Numbered from the stretch's first letter, positions 1 to 7,470 are shown. The stretch: 13,245 nt of DNA from Rhodospirillaceae bacterium UBA3470 (GCA_002378125.1 DFRF01000177.1:1-13245), one strand, 5' to 3'. Notes: generated by a model not told the origin, from the letters alone. Numbers and translations: made by a program.

Positions 1-321
1 GACGAAGTTCTGCCTTGGGCTAAGCGTGCGAACTACTGCAATGATAAGCGCCTGATCGACAAGTATGAGACGAAAGATCCGTCGAAGCCGGGTATCTATA
101 TCATGACAAAAGCAGAGTCTGCGGCTCTTGGTAAGAAGCTCGGTAACGCCACCTCTGACTGGATTAAGGAAAATACGCCCGCTGCTGCGAATAAGTGGGT
201 TGATAAGTTCGCAGAGGAAGCTAAGGCAGCTGTCGCCGCGAACCCCCCGGGTTCCAGTTGGTTGGAAAAAACGGACTGTGCGGCTCTGGAGCCCATTTTC
301 CAAAAGTACACCAAGAAATAA
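1..321 (+). CDS. TRAP transporter substrate-binding subunit, C-terminal part (partial)
   Basis: The reading frame is open from the first base to TAA at 319-321, giving the last 106 residues of a protein that starts upstream of the window. The segment is soluble, lysine- and alanine-rich and probably helical, with cysteines in NYCNDKR and near the end in TDCAALEPIF; it has no membrane segment. I do not recognise a diagnostic DctP motif in this fragment. The call rests on position: the gene lies directly before dctQ and dctM on the same strand, where the periplasmic solute receptor of a TRAP system is normally found, and an alpha-helical basic C-terminus fits that family. A receptor would bind the substrate in the periplasm and deliver it to the DctQM permease. 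It could instead be an unrelated upstream gene. An internal ATG at 103 is not a convincing start, because the frame continues upstream with coding-like sequence. Confidence 0.6.
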   Translation, partial: DEVLPWAKRANYCNDKRLIDKYETKDPSKPGIYIMTKAESAALGKKLGNATSDWIKENTPAAANKWVDKFAEEAKAAVAANPPGSSWLEKTDCAALEPIFQKYTKK

Positions 322-339
322 GGCCAATTTTGAGCCTTT

Positions 340-376
340 CTGGCCGGTTCGATATTGAACCGGCCAGTTCTTTTTT
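340..376 (+). terminator. Intrinsic terminator between the TRAP receptor gene and dctQ
   Basis: A perfect 11-bp inverted repeat (CTGGCCGGTTC at 340-350 and GAACCGGCCAG at 357-367) encloses a 6-base loop (GATATT) and is followed directly by TTCTTTTTTG. This is a textbook Rho-independent terminator. It starts 19 bases after the receptor stop codon and ends about 80 bases before the dctQ start, so it lies inside the presumed operon. It probably lowers read-through, so that the receptor is made in excess over the membrane subunits. Confidence 0.85.
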
Positions 377-439
377 GTGAAATATCTGAGCACTAACCGA
401 CACGATCATCATCGTCATTAGCCTGTGGTGAAGAAGCAT

Positions 440-445
440 AGGGAG
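440..445 (+). promoter_or_regulatory. Ribosome binding site that fixes the dctQ start
   Basis: AGGGAG lies nine bases before ATG 455. The GTG codons at 425 and 428, in the same frame, have no comparable purine-rich sequence upstream, so 455 is preferred as the start. Confidence 0.6.
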
Positions 446-454
446 CAGCGTGCC

Positions 455-1012
455 ATGGACGCGATAGTCGACAAACTATACCGGATTTTTCGGTTTCTGC
501 TCGATAACGTCATAGGCTACATCTCTATCCTCATTATGTTGGCTGGCACTGGTTTGGCGATTAGTGAGGTTGCACGCCGTTATGTCTTCGATACAGTTTT
601 TGATTGGGGCCAAGATGCGGTGACCTATGGCATGGTCGGCGCCATCTTTCTCTACTTTGCAGTGACGCAGGCGCGTCGATCACATCTCCGGATGTCGGCC
701 CTGGTGGATGCTCTCGAAAACCGTGGGTATGAGAGATTTGTCTTGGTGATGCGGGCTCTTTTTTCGATGCTCGGGGTTGGTGTCTATTGCGCGATCGCCT
801 ATTGGGGTTGGTCGGCCACAGAACGGTCCATGGAATTAGCGCGCAAGACCTACAGCATGGTGATCTTAATCTGGCCGTTTCAAGCGATCTTACTTACTAC
901 CTTCATTCTTTTGGCGCTCGTCTGCCTCTTCCAGCTTTATCAAGATGTCCGCGCACTTATGGGTAAAAAAGTCTTTGAGTGGGCGCCAGTCGAAGAAGGG
1001 ATCGAGATTTAA
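455..1012 (+). CDS. dctQ: TRAP transporter small permease subunit (DctQ family)
   Basis: This 185-residue inner-membrane protein pairs with the large permease DctM in a tripartite, sodium-coupled uptake system fed by a periplasmic receptor. Four hydrophobic segments are visible at about residues 17-37, 55-72, 95-118 and 133-162. The family's usual features are present: E38 followed by ARRYVF after the first helix, W51-GQD before the second, and TQARRSHLRM after it. Size and topology fit DctQ. The start at ATG 455 is chosen for its Shine-Dalgarno sequence; GTG at 425 would add ten residues. The gene ends two bases before dctM, so the two are surely co-translated. A strong terminator lies upstream, and no clear promoter was seen between it and the gene. 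The substrate cannot be predicted from this subunit. Confidence 0.93.
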   Translation: MDAIVDKLYRIFRFLLDNVIGYISILIMLAGTGLAISEVARRYVFDTVFDWGQDAVTYGMVGAIFLYFAVTQARRSHLRMSALVDALENRGYERFVLVMRALFSMLGVGVYCAIAYWGWSATERSMELARKTYSMVILIWPFQAILLTTFILLALVCLFQLYQDVRALMGKKVFEWAPVEEGIEI

Positions 1013-1014
1013 TC

Positions 1015-2298
1015 ATGGGTCTTCTCGGCGCCTCACTCTTCACCATGTTGGGCCTGGGCGGACCCATTGCGCTTGCCCTGATCGCTACAACCGTCGGCTT
1101 CATCGTCTACGATCCGTTGCTATCGACCAATTCAATCTTTCGGTCGTTCTTCAGCTTTGTGAACAAATACACGTTGATGGCAATCCCGTTCTTCATCTAT
1201 GCCGGCTTCCTGATGGAACGCACCGGCCTGATTGCCAAATTGTTCCGCTTCGCCGACTCCTTGGTGGGCTGGGTACCTGGCGGCTTTGCCTACGCGACGA
1301 TCTTGTCTGCCGTCATGTTCGGCGCTATCTCTGGCTCGTCGACAGCCATGGCTGCCGCCATGGGCCTCATAGCCTATCCGGAAATGATCAAGCGCGGTTA
1401 TCCGATGTGGATGGCGGCCGGCGTTATTGCCACGGGTGGCGGTATTGCTATCCTGATCCCGCCGAGCATTACGCTGATTCTCTATGGAGTGCTGACTGAG
1501 GAATCGATTGTCAAATTATTCCTGGCTGGCGTTATCCCGGGAATCATGTTGGCCTTGAGCGACGCCGTTATAGTCTTGACCATGGCAACAATCATCAAAT
1601 TACCGGCCAATAACTTTAAGTGGGTCGAATTGCGCGATGCGGGCAAGGAAGCTTTGCCGGCACTTTTAATGCCAGTGTTCGTGTTGGGGGGGCTCTACGG
1701 AGGTGTTCTTACTCCAACGGAATCGGGGGCTGGCGCGTGTGCCTACGCCTTGATATACGGCTTCCTGTCCATGAGAAAAAAATTCTTCAAGGAAATGTTG
1801 GCGGCGACTGAACGGGCCGTAAATTTGACGGCTATTTTGTTTTTTTTGCTAGGCGGCGTGGGCATTTTCCAATTCCTTCTTGCCAACCAGGGCTGGCCGC
1901 AGGATATCGCCGCGTGGGTCACGAACATTGGTTTGCCGCCATTAGGGTTCTTGGCTGCCCTGCTGGCTGTGCTTTTGTTCCTTTCAATGTTCCTGACGGG
2001 CGTCGCTATATTGGTACTGGTTGTACCAGTCATTTACCCCGTTTCGTTAGCGCTCGGCATTGATCCTATTCACTTGGGAGTTCTGTTTGCGCTGTGCATC
2101 GAGATGGGGGCAGTGATTCCACCGGTTGGGCTGAACCTTTTCGCGGTGAGCGGTACGACCGGGGTCCCGGTGACGACAGTCATGCGAGGCTCATTCCCGT
2201 TCCTGTGCTCGGACGGCTGTGTCCTCATTCTATGCATGCTGTTTCCGCTCCTAACGTTGTGGTTGCCGAATTTGGTAGTGAAACCAATCTTCGGATAA
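1015..2298 (+). CDS. dctM: TRAP transporter large permease subunit (DctM family)
   Basis: At 427 residues this has the normal length of DctM, the polytopic subunit that forms the transport path. Hydrophobic helices run from the first residues to the end. Conserved DctM motifs are visible: IPFFIYAGFLME near 58-69, GAISGSSTA at 103-111, GGGIAILIPPS around 141-151, TPTESGA at 233-239, and the ALCIEMGAVIPPVGLNLF block near the C-terminus. The start at ATG 1015 lies two bases after the dctQ stop; a further in-frame start inside dctQ (979) would add twelve charged residues untypical of the family. A GAAGG stretch near 995-999 may act as ribosome binding site, though spacing is long and translation is likely coupled to dctQ. 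The gene contains an eight-T run (1840-1847) but is intact. No convincing terminator follows. Confidence 0.95.
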   Translation: MGLLGASLFTMLGLGGPIALALIATTVGFIVYDPLLSTNSIFRSFFSFVNKYTLMAIPFFIYAGFLMERTGLIAKLFRFADSLVGWVPGGFAYATILSAVMFGAISGSSTAMAAAMGLIAYPEMIKRGYPMWMAAGVIATGGGIAILIPPSITLILYGVLTEESIVKLFLAGVIPGIMLALSDAVIVLTMATIIKLPANNFKWVELRDAGKEALPALLMPVFVLGGLYGGVLTPTESGAGACAYALIYGFLSMRKKFFKEMLAATERAVNLTAILFFLLGGVGIFQFLLANQGWPQDIAAWVTNIGLPPLGFLAALLAVLLFLSMFLTGVAILVLVVPVIYPVSLALGIDPIHLGVLFALCIEMGAVIPPVGLNLFAVSGTTGVPVTTVMRGSFPFLCSDGCVLILCMLFPLLTLWLPNLVVKPIFG

Positions 2299-2546
2299 CC
2301 ACGAAAGTAATGGGTCGGATTCGACCGACTATTTGTCGTCGGTGTGACTTGATGGTTTTGTGTTGGCCCCGAGGATGTTGGTTTCAGTGAGCAAGGGCCA
2401 TTTGGGTGCGTGCTCGCTAGTTGGCCGGGGCTAGGTAACCGAGCCTATATGTCCAGTAAATGGATCGCGTGTTTCGCTTTCGCCCGCTCCGTGTATTAGG
2501 CTGTAGAGTGTTTCCACGTTTGGCAGCTGGCCAATGTGTCACTAGG
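2299..2546. other. Convergent intergenic region with weak hairpins and a possible transposase scrap
   Basis: This region separates the ends of dctM and the cupin gene. Around 2315-2343 GTCGG, CCGAC and GTCGG repeats can form alternative five-base-pair hairpins, but no T-run follows, so they are not convincing terminators. On the minus strand, the reading frame ending near 2417 gives YRLGYLAPAN before a stop, which resembles the C-terminal LGYLSPAEF signature of IS3-type transposases. No longer homology, terminal repeat or target duplication was recognised. Confidence 0.25.
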
Positions 2547-3488
2547 CTAATCGAATGAAAAACCCATGGTCCGAGCGTGGTAATAAAACCCGCCATCCTG
2601 GACGATAAGAAACTTCGCCATCGTCTCGCCATCGTTGAAGTGGGCATGTAAGGATTCTGGTGGGGTGACGGTGGTTGCCCAGGGCGACCAGTCCTTGCGT
2701 CGTTCATCGACCACCGAAAAACAATCGTCGCCTTGTACCACCAAGGTCACGGCCACGGAATTGTGACGGTGGGCGCGCTGAAAATCGCCTGGTGGTAGAG
2801 TGTTCATGGCAAGCGTCATAGTCGGCGTGATGTTGCGGCGCTCCATCTGTTGTGCGGAGGAGAAGATCAGCGCAATACCGGCCACATCCTCGCCTCTGTC
2901 CACGGCATAGAGCATGTCGATCTGCCGATCGATCTCGGCCGCCGGAAAATGGACCACGTCAACGGTGCTTTCCGCCGCCACGGGTGCGCGGGTGTCTTCG
3001 AACCGGAGTTGAGGCTCATTAGTGACCACCCAAAGCACTGAATCTGTACCTCCGCCCTCAAGTGTCGCAGCGCCCCCGGGCAGGACGAAAACGTCCCCCG
3101 CGGCCCAAGAGATCGCCTGGCCGTCAAAGCTGGCGGTCCCTTCACCCTGAATCACGTACCAGATGGATCCCGCCGTGTCGAAATGCGCATCCAGGGTTTC
3201 ACCCGCGTTTAGACGCGCATAGCGGGCCAGCAACAACGGTGTGGTGGCCGGGCTCGGGTTTTGCATATCCCCCGCCAGATCGCAGGTCGTGTAACCGGTA
3301 GACGCGTCTGCGGCCAGCGCGGAGGCAGGCTCGTCAGTGAATACCGCATCCGGAACTGGCGGCAGGATCAAATTAAACGCGTTTGCGGAATTGAAATACC
3401 GCCCCCGGGCCTCGGCTGGACTTCCCGCTTGCGGGGCTTGTTGCATGGGGATTTCAGCCATGGTCTTGGCTTTGATTTCGTTCGGCAT
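2547..3488 (-). CDS. Double-cupin protein, gentisate dioxygenase-like
   Basis: This 313-residue protein has two beta-barrel cupin halves, at about 85-160 and 225-290. The general look (HRHN, VVQG, PPESLHAHF) recalls gentisate 1,2-dioxygenase and related bicupins, Fe(II) enzymes that open aromatic rings. The N-terminal cupin is degenerate: it has a single histidine (H102) in its first motif and none in its second. The C-terminal cupin keeps a plausible metal site with H240, H242 and H281 or H283, plus H304 in YYHARTMGF. In classical gentisate dioxygenases the working site is in the N-terminal cupin, so the substrate may differ. The start is ATG 3488, set by GGAGGA seven bases upstream; a GTG two codons earlier lies almost on top of that site. 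The gene is last of three on this strand, 91 bases after the PLP enzyme gene. Exact function unknown. Confidence 0.8.
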   Translation of the reverse strand: MPNEIKAKTMAEIPMQQAPQAGSPAEARGRYFNSANAFNLILPPVPDAVFTDEPASALAADASTGYTTCDLAGDMQNPSPATTPLLLARYARLNAGETLDAHFDTAGSIWYVIQGEGTASFDGQAISWAAGDVFVLPGGAATLEGGGTDSVLWVVTNEPQLRFEDTRAPVAAESTVDVVHFPAAEIDRQIDMLYAVDRGEDVAGIALIFSSAQQMERRNITPTMTLAMNTLPPGDFQRAHRHNSVAVTLVVQGDDCFSVVDERRKDWSPWATTVTPPESLHAHFNDGETMAKFLIVQDGGFYYHARTMGFSFD

Positions 3489-3495
3489 GCTCACG

Positions 3496-3501
3496 TCCTC
3501 C
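3496..3501 (-). promoter_or_regulatory. Ribosome binding site of the double-cupin gene
   Basis: On the minus strand GGAGGA lies seven bases before ATG 3488 and only one base before the GTG at 3494. The spacing decides in favour of ATG. Confidence 0.75.
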
Positions 3502-3579
3502 AGTCGATCCTACAGTAAGGGACCAACTATCAGCATATCAAGATAGACGACCTTAATACAGAAAGTGCTTCCGGCCGAG

Positions 3580-4761
3580 TCACTGGCGAGGCAAGGCGGC
3601 CAGTGCCACAATCAAACGGTCAAGTTCCTCGGACGTGTTGTAGTAATGCGGCGCAGCCCGCAGCAATACGGGTAGCCCGCGGGCCTCGGCGTCCAGGCGC
3701 GTGCTGTCGGGGCTGGACGTGCCAATATTGATACGCTGGTCACGCAGCGCGGCCACGGTTTCGCAGGGGTCAAGGCTGTCAATGGTGAAGCTGACGATGG
3801 CGCAGGTCTCACGGCCGATATCGCGGATGCGGGCGCCGGGAACCTCCGACAATTTGCCGCGGAGCTCGTCGGCCAGGCCCCACGCCCGAACCTGGATGTC
3901 GTCGAGGCCGATCTCCAGGGCGTAGTCCACAGCGACGCCAAGCCCGGCGCGCAACGCGTATGCGTTTTCCCAGGTCTCAAAGCGCCTTGCGTCGTCGCGT
4001 AATTTGTAGCTGTTTGCCGCTGTCCATGGCGCGCCGAAATGGTCGATCATAGCGGGTTCCAGTTCGGCTAGGCGCTCTTTGCGAATATACAGAAATCCAG
4101 TTCCGCGAGGTCCACGGAGGAATTTTCGTCCCGTGGCGGATAGGAAATCACACCCCAGTTCGTCCACGTTCACTGGCATCTGGCCGATGGCCTGGCAGGC
4201 GTCCAGGAGATAGAGGATGCCATGGGCCTTGGCGATCCGGCCGATTTCTGCCGCCGGGTTCACCAGACCGCCGTTGGTGGGAATCCAGGTCATGGCGATT
4301 AGGCCGACAGTGCCATCGATCATACGTTCTAGGGCGTCTAGATCGACGGCGCCAGCGTCATCGCTTGGTACGGTTTCGATCACGGCGCCGTCGCGCTTGG
4401 CCCGTTGCAGGAAAGCGACATAGTTGGCCGCGTATTCCGCCTCGCATGTGAGGATGCGCTGACCTGGTTTTAGGGGTACGGCATAGAACGCGTGACACCA
4501 GGCGACCGTGGCATTCTCCATGAGCGCGATTTCGTCCGGGGCCGCGCCCAGAATACGGGCGACGCTGGCGTAGACCTCGTCTAATTCTAGCGCCTTGGCC
4601 GCATGGGCCTCGTAACCGCCGATGTTAGCTTCCAGGTTGAGGTGCGCCGTGACCGCCGCGACCACAGGCTGGGGCATGAGCCCCGCTCCGGATGCGATGA
4701 GATGCGTAGTGTTTGGGAGCCCCGGGGTGTCAGCGCGTATGCGATCGATAGCGATGGGCAT
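3580..4761 (-). CDS. Class V (aminotransferase-fold) PLP-dependent enzyme
   Basis: This 393-residue protein has the fold-type I layout of the NifS/CsdB/isopenicillin-epimerase group. ENATVAW near 82-88 is the phosphate-binding loop region, D187 in LLDACQAIGQ pairs with the PLP ring nitrogen, Q190 follows it, and K213 in SATGRKFLRGPRGTGF should form the Schiff base. The family includes cysteine desulfurases, selenocysteine lyases, kynureninases, EgtE-type C-S lyases and epimerases; the sequence alone does not choose among them. No cysteine-bearing mobile loop typical of group I desulfurases is obvious, and no isc/suf genes are near, which argues against iron-sulfur assembly. ATG 4761, preceded by TTGGAAA, is preferred over the TTG four codons earlier. 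The neighbours (HAD hydrolase upstream, double cupin downstream) suggest breakdown of an amino compound. Confidence 0.85.
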   Translation of the reverse strand: MPIAIDRIRADTPGLPNTTHLIASGAGLMPQPVVAAVTAHLNLEANIGGYEAHAAKALELDEVYASVARILGAAPDEIALMENATVAWCHAFYAVPLKPGQRILTCEAEYAANYVAFLQRAKRDGAVIETVPSDDAGAVDLDALERMIDGTVGLIAMTWIPTNGGLVNPAAEIGRIAKAHGILYLLDACQAIGQMPVNVDELGCDFLSATGRKFLRGPRGTGFLYIRKERLAELEPAMIDHFGAPWTAANSYKLRDDARRFETWENAYALRAGLGVAVDYALEIGLDDIQVRAWGLADELRGKLSEVPGARIRDIGRETCAIVSFTIDSLDPCETVAALRDQRINIGTSSPDSTRLDAEARGLPVLLRAAPHYYNTSEELDRLIVALAALPRQ

Positions 4762-4931
4762 GGCGATTTCCAATCAGGTGAACTCAGTTACAGGCTTTGG
4801 ACATGGACTGCGGAAAGGTAACAATCTAGGCGGTGTGCAATGGATAATTGGATGTCTTGCATTTGCAAGGACGCGGGAAGGTGGCACTGTGAAGTCTAGG
4901 TGATGATGACTTTCGAGGTTTCATCAGTGCT
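4762..4931. other. Spacer between HAD and PLP-enzyme genes with palindromes
   Basis: A 14-base near-perfect palindrome CTTGCATTTGCAAG lies at 4856-4869, and TGATGA/TCATCA arms lie at 4904-4909 and 4921-4926. Neither is followed by a T-run in the direction of transcription. The first could be an operator for a regulator of the PLP-enzyme gene, which would give that gene its own promoter; this is inference. Confidence 0.25.
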
Positions 4932-5621
4932 TTAGTCGCGGCTGGAGAGGGCCGCGGCCAGGCCCGAAAGGTCCGAAAGCTCGTAATCGGGGGCGTATGC
5001 GGCGTCACTCTCCTTGGCGTAACGATTGATCCAGATCCTGCATCCGAAACCAGCATCCTTCGACGGACGGATGTCGTGGTAGAAACTTTGCGCCACATGG
5101 GTGACCTGGTCCGCCGGGGTTTCAAGGCGCGCCAGCAGGGCTCTAAACATGCCTGGTGCGGGCTTGTAGCATTTGGCGTCGGCCGCCAGGACAATGGCGT
5201 CCATGCCGGTCCCGATGCGGATAATGCTATGGCGGATGATGTCTGGTTCCGAGTTTGACAGTACCGCCAGTCGAAAGTTCTCCTTTAGCGCACGCATTGC
5301 CTCAGGAACATCGTTGAAGGGGGGTGCCATGCAGACGGCGTCGATCAACGCCGCCTCGTCGTTCACCGTGCAGTCCATGCCGGCGGCGGCCATGGCGTCA
5401 TTAAGGCTCTCGCGGAGCACTGCGTTAAGCAGCTTGAACGGCCCTGTTTGAATTTCCCGCTCGCGGGTTTCGAAGGCTGCCTGGGCTGTGTCGATGGTAT
5501 CGCCATCGCCACCTCTGGCGCGGATCAATTCGGCCAGACATTCGGCCTTGCTCTCGGAATAGGTGACCAGGGTGTCGTAGCAGTCAAATGTCAGCCAGGG
5601 TAGGGTTGAACGGTCGGTCAT
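4932..5621 (-). CDS. HAD-superfamily hydrolase, type II haloacid dehalogenase-like
   Basis: This 229-residue protein has the core HAD motifs: nucleophile D13 in TFDCYDTLV, S122 in VLSNSEPD, K153 in AKCYKPAPGMF, and an acidic D183 in AQSFYHDIRP. Y15, two residues after the nucleophile, replaces the second aspartate of phosphatases, as in L-2-haloacid dehalogenases. However, aligning D183 with D180 of the Pseudomonas L-DEX enzyme puts Q178 and F180 at the S175 and N177 positions that help in dehalogenation, so true dehalogenase activity is doubtful. Length matches the family. ATG 5621 is the only good start, but no clear Shine-Dalgarno sequence precedes it. It is the first gene of the minus-strand trio; the 170-base gap to the next gene leaves room for a separate promoter. 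The physiological substrate is unknown. Confidence 0.85.
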   Translation of the reverse strand: MTDRSTLPWLTFDCYDTLVTYSESKAECLAELIRARGGDGDTIDTAQAAFETREREIQTGPFKLLNAVLRESLNDAMAAAGMDCTVNDEAALIDAVCMAPPFNDVPEAMRALKENFRLAVLSNSEPDIIRHSIIRIGTGMDAIVLAADAKCYKPAPGMFRALLARLETPADQVTHVAQSFYHDIRPSKDAGFGCRIWINRYAKESDAAYAPDYELSDLSGLAAALSSRD

Positions 5622-6118
5622 GGTCAGGTCGGCGGCGTTTGTGGGTTCAATCGACGATCTTGCAGGTCGGGCCGTCGATGAAATTTTGGCGCCCGAATAA
5701 GCTCATAACGCTCCCACGATTGTCTCACAGGATCAAGACGCTTGTCTTGCCACGTGGTCTCTGAGGAATACCCCGACTTTCCCGAGCGCGGCATTTGCGT
5801 CTTGACGCTCACGCAGCCTTTTCGCCTTTCCCAGTCCTGATGCGATCGCTTTTTTGACTGAATCGGCCCCCGTTTGATAGCGACCACAGTGCTAGCCGAC
5901 TACGACGCCCAAGCGGACCGGTTTACCTGCCGTTATTGGAGCGGCAAGTTGAGCCCTACTTTTGGCCTCGATTTTGCTCAGTGAACCTTAAGAGTAGAGA
6001 AGCGCGGTGGTTTCCTACTCATATGCTTAAGTTATAGGCATTACGAAGTGGCGGCGAGTAAATAATGTGCATATTTGCTTCCCCGCTTGTACGATGTGAC
6101 TTCGATGAGAGGGGAACA
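5622..6118. other. Divergent intergenic region upstream of amtB and the HAD gene
   Basis: Promoters for both directions must lie here, but no clear sigma-70 pair was found, and no sigma-54 element (GG-N10-GC) or NtrC dyad was found upstream of amtB. On the minus strand a 19-codon frame (5706 to 5647) has GGGAG four bases before its ATG and could be a leader peptide or a scrap of a gene. A longer minus-strand frame (5887 to 5624) is arginine- and lysine-rich, matches nothing I know and is probably chance. Confidence 0.4.
6109..6114 (+). promoter_or_regulatory. Ribosome binding site that fixes the amtB start
   Basis: GAGGGG lies just before ATG 6119. A GTG at 6067 and other upstream codons in or near the frame lack such a site, and starting at 6119 exposes a proper signal sequence. 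Confidence 0.7.
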
Positions 6119-7441
6119 ATGAGACAGACGGCCTCAAGAGTTACGACGTTGGGTACGGCCATTTTGGCCGCCGGCGTCATGGGTTTCGCGCCGGATGTGG
6201 CGTGGGCGGTGGATGCCAAACTGAATGGTGGGAATACCGCGTGGATTTTGACAGCGACGGCTCTGGTGCTGTTTATGACGTTACCTGGGTTGGCCTTATT
6301 CTACGGCGGGTTGGTGCAGTCCAAGAACGTGCTGTCCGTGTTTATGCATTGCTTTACAATTGCCTGCCTAGCATCGGTGCTGTGGCTGTTTGGCCTGTAT
6401 TCGTTAGCCTTTGATGATGGCGGCGCGACTAATGCGGTGATCGGGGGTCTGGGCAAGGCGTTTCTTTTGGGCGTTAGTTTCGAAACCTTATCCGGTGACA
6501 TTCCGGAATCCCTGTTCTTCATGTTCCAAATGACCTTCGCGATCATCACGCCGGCGCTGATCGTCGGCGCCTATCCGGAACGTATGCGGTTTTCGGCGGT
6601 GCTATGGTTCTCAGCGCTTTGGTTGATCTTTGTCTATGCTCCAGTTTGCCATTGGGTTTGGGGCGGCGGCTGGCTGGCCGAGATGGGGGTCTTTGATTTC
6701 GCCGGCGGCCTGGTTGTGCATGCCACGGCAGGGGTCTCGGCGCTGGTGCTGGTCACGATGCTGGGCAACCGGCAAGGGTTTCCTGCCCACTTGCATCCAC
6801 CACACAGCCCGGGTCTGACTATGGCTGGCGCGGCCATGTTGTGGGTCGGTTGGTTCGGGTTCAACGGCGGCTCGGCGCTTGCCGCCGGGGGCAGTGCGGC
6901 CATGGCGATCACGGTCACGCACCTGTCGGCGGCGACGGCGTCGCTGGTCTGGGTTTTCATCGAATGGAAGAAGTTTGGGAAGCCATCTCTGGTCGGTATC
7001 GTCACGGGCACCATCGCGGGCCTAGCAACGATTACACCGGCCTCCGGCTTCGTCGGTCCCATTGGTGGTATCTGCATCGGTCTAGCCGGCGGGTTTATTT
7101 GCTACTATGCAGTGGGCCTAGTTAAGGAGATCTGGAAGTTGGATGATTCCCTGGACGTGTTTGCCGTGCACGGCGTTGGCGGCATTCTTGGCACGCTTCT
7201 GGTCGCCGTCTTCGCGGCAGAAGGCCTTGGCGGCGCCGGGTTCGGCGAAGACGGCACCATGGGCGGACAGTTTGTCACCCAGGTGATTGGCGTTGTCGCG
7301 ACCGTCGCCTGGAGCGGCCTGGCGACCTTCATGATCTGTAAGGTGGCTGGTGCTCTTGGGGGCGGCCTGCGCGCCAATGATGACGAAATCACCGAAGGTT
7401 TGGATTTGTCCTACCACGGTGAACGGGATTACAACTTTTAG
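6119..7441 (+). CDS. amtB: Ammonium transporter AmtB
   Basis: This 440-residue inner-membrane protein conducts ammonium as a trimer and is blocked by P-II when nitrogen is plentiful. Residues 1-30 form a signal peptide ending in AWA, as in the cleaved Amt proteins, followed by eleven hydrophobic segments. By comparison with E. coli AmtB, the twin histidines of the pore are H201 (GGLVVHATAG) and H351 (FAVHGVGG), the phenylalanine gate is F140 and F248, the outer binding site includes W181 and S252, and the structural aspartate is D193 (DFAGG). The C-terminal tail, with EGLDLSYHGE at 426-435, is the conserved cytoplasmic segment that couples pores and contacts P-II. The start is set by GAGGGG before ATG 6119. 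The P-II gene follows after 29 bases, so the two are almost certainly one operon. No sigma-54 or NtrC site was found upstream. Confidence 0.97.
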   Translation: MRQTASRVTTLGTAILAAGVMGFAPDVAWAVDAKLNGGNTAWILTATALVLFMTLPGLALFYGGLVQSKNVLSVFMHCFTIACLASVLWLFGLYSLAFDDGGATNAVIGGLGKAFLLGVSFETLSGDIPESLFFMFQMTFAIITPALIVGAYPERMRFSAVLWFSALWLIFVYAPVCHWVWGGGWLAEMGVFDFAGGLVVHATAGVSALVLVTMLGNRQGFPAHLHPPHSPGLTMAGAAMLWVGWFGFNGGSALAAGGSAAMAITVTHLSAATASLVWVFIEWKKFGKPSLVGIVTGTIAGLATITPASGFVGPIGGICIGLAGGFICYYAVGLVKEIWKLDDSLDVFAVHGVGGILGTLLVAVFAAEGLGGAGFGEDGTMGGQFVTQVIGVVATVAWSGLATFMICKVAGALGGGLRANDDEITEGLDLSYHGERDYNF

Positions 7442-7470
7442 GAACGCACGGCAAAGAAGGGGGAACGACC

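Noticed and set aside
945..1499. Long plus-strand frame overlapping dctQ and dctM
   Set aside because: It is rich in Arg, His and Cys and lies in another frame of dctM, whose motifs are unmistakable.
1840..1847. Eight-T run in dctM as a phase-variation site
   Set aside because: It lies in codons for conserved hydrophobic residues deep in the gene; this length is common and the frame is intact.
5624..5887. 87-codon minus-strand frame upstream of the HAD gene as a gene
   Set aside because: Strongly basic composition, no recognisable motif and no ribosome binding site; it also runs up to the HAD start without a plausible role.
5888..6118. Sigma-54 promoter for amtB
   Set aside because: TTGC at 6075-6078 has no GG at the required distance upstream, and other GG pairs lack a matching GC.
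6634..7077. 147-codon minus-strand frame inside amtB
   Set aside because: Antisense shadow in a G/C-rich gene; the amtB frame is fully supported by conserved residues.
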